DNA of 22,734 bases from Lobosporangium transversale. Its lineage: Eukaryota > Mortierellomycota > Mortierellomycetes > Mortierellales > Mortierellaceae. Both the position numbers and the translations under genes were made by a program. The stretch spans positions 1 to 22,734 of the forward strand of contig NW_019029092.1 in the NCBI RefSeq assembly GCF_002105155.1. The letters are read 5' to 3'. Each line of letters opens with the position of its first letter. Within the stretch, counting starts at the first letter, position 1. This document shows positions 19,923 to 22,734 of this stretch, piece by piece. The notes below the pieces were generated by a model. The model was given only the letters and a program-made list of their open reading frames with translations. It was not told where the DNA came from and made no database searches.

Positions 19923-20308
19923 ATGAAAGGTAAGCAACACTTCACAAATATTCACCCTTACTGAAGTCCTCGACTCTCTCACCTTATGCTGCACTGTACT
20001 TGTTCTGACTTTTCACTTCCTGTCTACCTCCCTTTCTCTCTCTTTTTACAGCACTGTTAGACCACAAATGATACAAACTCTTAGCCAGTTACAGAGCAGA
20101 ACCAGGATACACTCTGAGCAACTCAACAGCAAACTACAGACCAGAAAAATCAAAAAAAAAAAACCTCACCTGGTCATCCACAGAAGTGCCCTCGCTGCTG
20201 TCATCAAGTAAGTATATAGTTTATGCATGGCTTCGTTTTGTCTTGCTTGTGATTATCCACTGTTGTCCCTACTATGAATAAGCTTAGCATACTTACAAAG
20301 CTATCTTC

Positions 20309-20341
<33 letters not shown>

Positions 20342-20719
20342 GTCTTCCTCCTTCTAGCTGTAACAGGGGCCACTAGCCCTAGGCGCACGGCGACGATTGT
20401 CCCAAAGACTGCAATGAGCCCTTGCAGTGCTTATCAAAAACGGAGCGAAAGCGGAGCTGTAAGTATAGTTTCTTTTAGAGTACATGTCGTGACTTTCTGT
20501 CTGTACTCTGCTGCTGTGCTCTGATTACCAAATATTCTAACCACACGTGTTTTTTTTTTGTCTTCTCCCCCTTAGAGGCTCATCCGCTTGGGCTCTGGCC
20601 CGCCGAGCCCTCCGCCGGGCCCTCGCAACTCCTTGAAGGGGGGTCATTGTAGTAGCTCTAGAGAGCCCCTAGTCTCTGGACCTTACTTTGACCCGAGTGC
20701 CTTTGGGGATTTCGCGTAG
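19923..20719 (+). CDS. Small four-exon gene of unknown function, with one in-frame TGA
   Basis: Exons 19923-19929 (ATGAAAG), 20052-20207, 20358-20458 and 20576-20719 join in phases 1, 1 and 0 to a 408-nt frame (135 codons plus TAG). It has a single internal stop, TGA at 20069-20071 (codon 9). If the acceptor CTCTTAG ending at 20084 is used instead of TTTTTACAG at 20051, 33 nt including the TGA are removed in frame and a 124-residue protein results. Donors are GTAAGC or GTAAGT; intron 3 has a CTAAC branch site and a CCCCCTTAG acceptor. The protein is polar, rich in Ser, Pro, Arg and Thr: SYRAEPGYTLSNSTANYRPE early, TATIVPKTAMSPCSAYQKRS in the middle, PPSPPPGPRN, and an aromatic-acidic end, YFDPSAFGDFA. 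No membrane segment, catalytic motif or known family is recognised. It is probably disordered. It may be a recent pseudogene or a regulated splice-dependent gene. Confidence 0.55.
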
Positions 20720-20863
20720 GTAACAGATGACACACAGTTGTGGTCATCCAAGTATGGTAAGTCAGTAGCAGTGGCCTGTTTACTAGGCCTATAGAGCTCG
20801 AGTCTCGGCCCTCAAGGAGGTCCCCCCTCCAGCAGGATCAGGATCAGGACCAGGATCAGGATC

Positions 20864-20890
20864 AGGTGTTATCAAGGCCTGATAACACCT
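20864..20890 (+). other. Hairpin with 10-bp perfect stem in repeat R
   Basis: AGGTGTTATC, a 7-nt loop, then GATAACACCT. Copy 2 has a weaker version at about 11752-11772 (GTTATC...GGTAAC) with a G-T pair. It sits just before the donor GTAAGTATAC, so in RNA it could influence splice-site use. This is inference. Confidence 0.6.
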
Positions 20891-21410
20891 CAGGTAAGTA
20901 TACATGCGCATACATAGCAAAGAGCATATTAACTTGATTCTACCATTGCTTTTGTTCTCTCTGTTTAGGTGGGATCTTGGCAACTCGGAGCTCTATAGTG
21001 TTTAGTAAATAGTTCATTGTTACTGACGCCATTCTTAGATCACCTCAATTAGCGAAGCTGCACCAGGCGCCTGGCTGTAGTGTGTAGTGCATGGCGTAAA
21101 GGCGTCATGTTGTGTGACCTGTTACCTGCCGTCTGAACCAAAGGTGCTCTGGTCATAGTAAGGCTTCATTGGCTAGTCGTTCGATAGACTATTGCAATGA
21201 GACCTCTGCTTGGAGAAGTGAGAGCAAGGCTCATAAGGGGAGTAGAGGGTCCTGAGGCACAACAATAGACCGAGAAGCACCGTGCTTCGAATGCGGCTCG
21301 GAACGCAGGGCCAACAGAAAGCAGACAGCAACCGAGGGCCGAAAGCCGATAGTCAAGCGCCAGAAGTCAGCAGACAACACCCAGCATCCAGCAATAACAA
21401 CAACAAAAAA

Positions 21411-21530
21411 AAAGCAAATAACTAAAACACAAAACAAAGAACAAAAATAAAAAGCAAATAACCAAAACGCAAAACAAAGAACAAAAAAAAAAGCAAATAA
21501 CCAAAACACAAAACAAAGAACAAAAAAAAA
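21411..21530. repeat. A-rich tandem repeat, three units of about 40 bp
   Basis: Units begin AAGCAAATAACYAAAACRCA and continue AAACAAAGAACAAAAA; starts fall near 21412, 21452 and 21491. Found only in copy 3 of repeat R; copies 1 and 2 have simple poly-A or short A-rich sequence at the same place. Confidence 0.9.
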
Positions 21531-22330
21531 AAAAAGATAAAAACCGAAGCACAGAGTAAAAACAAAAAAAGATGAGAAAAAGAAAAATAAAAAAAAAGTA
21601 AAGAATGCAAACCAAGCCAAAGCCAACGCCAACGCCAAAGCCAACGCCAACAACGCCAAAGCCATAGTCAACCGAAGACTTCCGCAACTAAGGTTAATAC
21701 AAGGCAGTCCCATCCAGCAACCTCCGCTCGATCAAACATAGTGGCCCGCAGCCAGACCGGACATAGGCGGCTTCAACTAAATCACCCAAAGGCAACCTCA
21801 ATTAAAGCCAACAGTAAGGCGGTTTGATCATATCAAGCACAGGCTGCCTCAATCAAACCACTAAGAGCAGTGCTAGTCAAGATAGCCGTGAATCCCCCAA
21901 CCAAAGCAACATAGGCTGGTTTGATTGAAGCAAATACACTCCGTCTCAGCCAAATCAACCGAAGGGGTGCCAGATGGCCGATGTCGGATGGTCGAGACCG
22001 AATAACAGAAACCGGACAATCGCAGCCAGTCAAGCAAAGACCAGTCAGCTCTAGACAGCCAACTAAAGAAAGCCAACCATAGACAGTCGAAAAAGCCAGT
22101 CGACCAAAGTCAGTCAGTCAGAGGCCACCAATGCCAATCATTCAAGGCACCACCAAAAAATATACAAAAAAAAAATCAACATATAACTAAAGGCTACCAG
22201 CAAGCACACAATAATCCACACATATCAAAGCTACTTACTTCCAAAGGCTCAAATATCTGGCCATCCTTGGGGTAGGATGCAGCTTAGAAGTGAAAGCATA
22301 GTAAACAATTAGCAATAAACATTGTTTGTC

Positions 22331-22734
22331 TGAAGTGTTGATAGGGTAGCCTTGATATTATGATTGTGGTCTCTTCCTCGATAGAAGTCGAAATATGTAG
22401 AAGGGTAAATAGAATAGCTGCACTAGTTCCACTTTTTTGAGAAGCATATTGGACAGGAGTAAAATGATCGGTTGTGAAGATTACTTTGGCATTTTGAGTA
22501 AACAGAACACAGGGTCACTTCAAGCGGCTATTGTCTATAGCAGTGCGAGTTCCGAACGCAAGGTAGATCACTTTAGAACTCTTAATGCTTTTATTCCAGC
22601 ATAATAGCTTTACGTATGCATTTGATAAGGGCCAAGTAATAATGCGAAACAGGTTAAAAATATAAAAAAAAATTAAAAAGCGATCGTATTAGCTTTCAAG
22701 CACTAGAGACCAGATATAGCAGCATTCAGTCCAG
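22331..22734. other. No feature recognised
   Basis: About 400 bp of AT-rich sequence after the AATAAA of repeat R copy 3. No open frame of note, no splice-site series, and no match that I can see to other parts of the window. Confidence 0.5.

Larger units (their letters stand above)
20720..22330 (+). repeat. Dispersed repeat R, copy 3 (longest)
   Basis: Follows directly after the small gene's stop. Shared with copy 2: GACACACAGTT and the donor GTAAGTCAG (20757), the GAGTCTCGGCC block and a GGATCA short array. Shared with copies 1 and 2: TTCTCTCTGTTTAG (20954-20967), GGCAACTCGG, CAATTAGCGA, TGCATGGCGTAAAGGCGTCATG and TCTGAACCAAAGGTGCTCTGG. A second donor, GTAAGTATAC, lies at about 20894. The A-rich part contains three tandem units of about 40 bp (21411-21530), then GCCAACGCCAAAG repeats (21618-21665) and AGCCAACC-type degenerate sequence. 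It ends with CATAGTAAACAATTAGCAATAAA, AATAAA at 22314-22319. Leu/Phe-rich minus-strand frames here are composition artefacts. Confidence 0.75.

Noticed and set aside
21231-21713. Minus-strand 160-codon Leu/Phe-rich frame resembling membrane segments
   Set aside because: It is the complement of A-rich and GCCAA repeats in repeat R copy 3; composition artefact.

Overview
The window looks like nuclear DNA of an early-diverging fungus, most likely Mortierellomycota. It is AT-rich and full of poly-T/poly-A tracts and microsatellites. Its genes are split by short GTAAGT...CTAAC/CTGAC...YAG introns. It carries a eukaryotic 28S rRNA 3' fragment and a decayed STAND-like WD40 gene of a kind I recall as very abundant in Mortierella genomes. 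The genus is inference; no database was consulted. The setting is repeat-dominated, possibly subtelomeric or accessory. || LAYOUT. 1-892: no supported gene. 893-1459 (minus): the last ~567 nt of 28S rRNA, cut off at its 5' side. 1502-1609: an inverted-repeat element with two copies of a 16-bp perfect palindrome. 1603-2690: copy 1 of a dispersed transcribed-looking repeat (family R). 3174-5860: block A of a long direct duplication. 5861-7948: mostly unassigned, with an orphan last-exon candidate (minus) and a TATA promoter candidate. 7949-9966 (plus): an intact five-exon gene for a 503-residue GNAT-type N-acetyltransferase, the best-supported gene here. 10340-11635 (plus): a decayed serine/acidic-rich coding region running into R copy 2 (11600-12560). 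12617-12910: a coding-looking relic. 12957-15330 (minus): a WD40-repeat pseudogene whose central NACHT-type region appears to be missing. 15331-16722: microsatellites and no gene. 16723-19815: duplication block B. 19923-20719 (plus): a small four-exon gene not visible as one open frame, with one in-frame TGA that an alternative acceptor would remove. 20720-22330: R copy 3, ending at an AATAAA. 22331-22734: nothing recognised. || HOW THE PARTS RELATE. Blocks A and B (minus strand) and the small gene at 19923 (plus strand) share the same pyrimidine-rich leader, a very short first exon and a first intron of 122-123 nt starting GTAAGCAAC, then diverge. Repeat R begins with a shared splice donor (GTAAGTCAG), lies directly 3' of two unrelated coding regions, and ends in a polyadenylation signal in two of three copies. 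The region therefore looks as if transcription-unit modules (5' promoter/exon1/intron and 3' exon/terminator) have been copied and recombined. That modular exchange, the phase-1-only exon architecture of the acetyltransferase gene, and a ~400-bp near-identical island inside otherwise divergent duplicates are the most unusual signals. No transposase, reverse transcriptase, CRISPR array, complete tRNA or bacterial-type operon was found.
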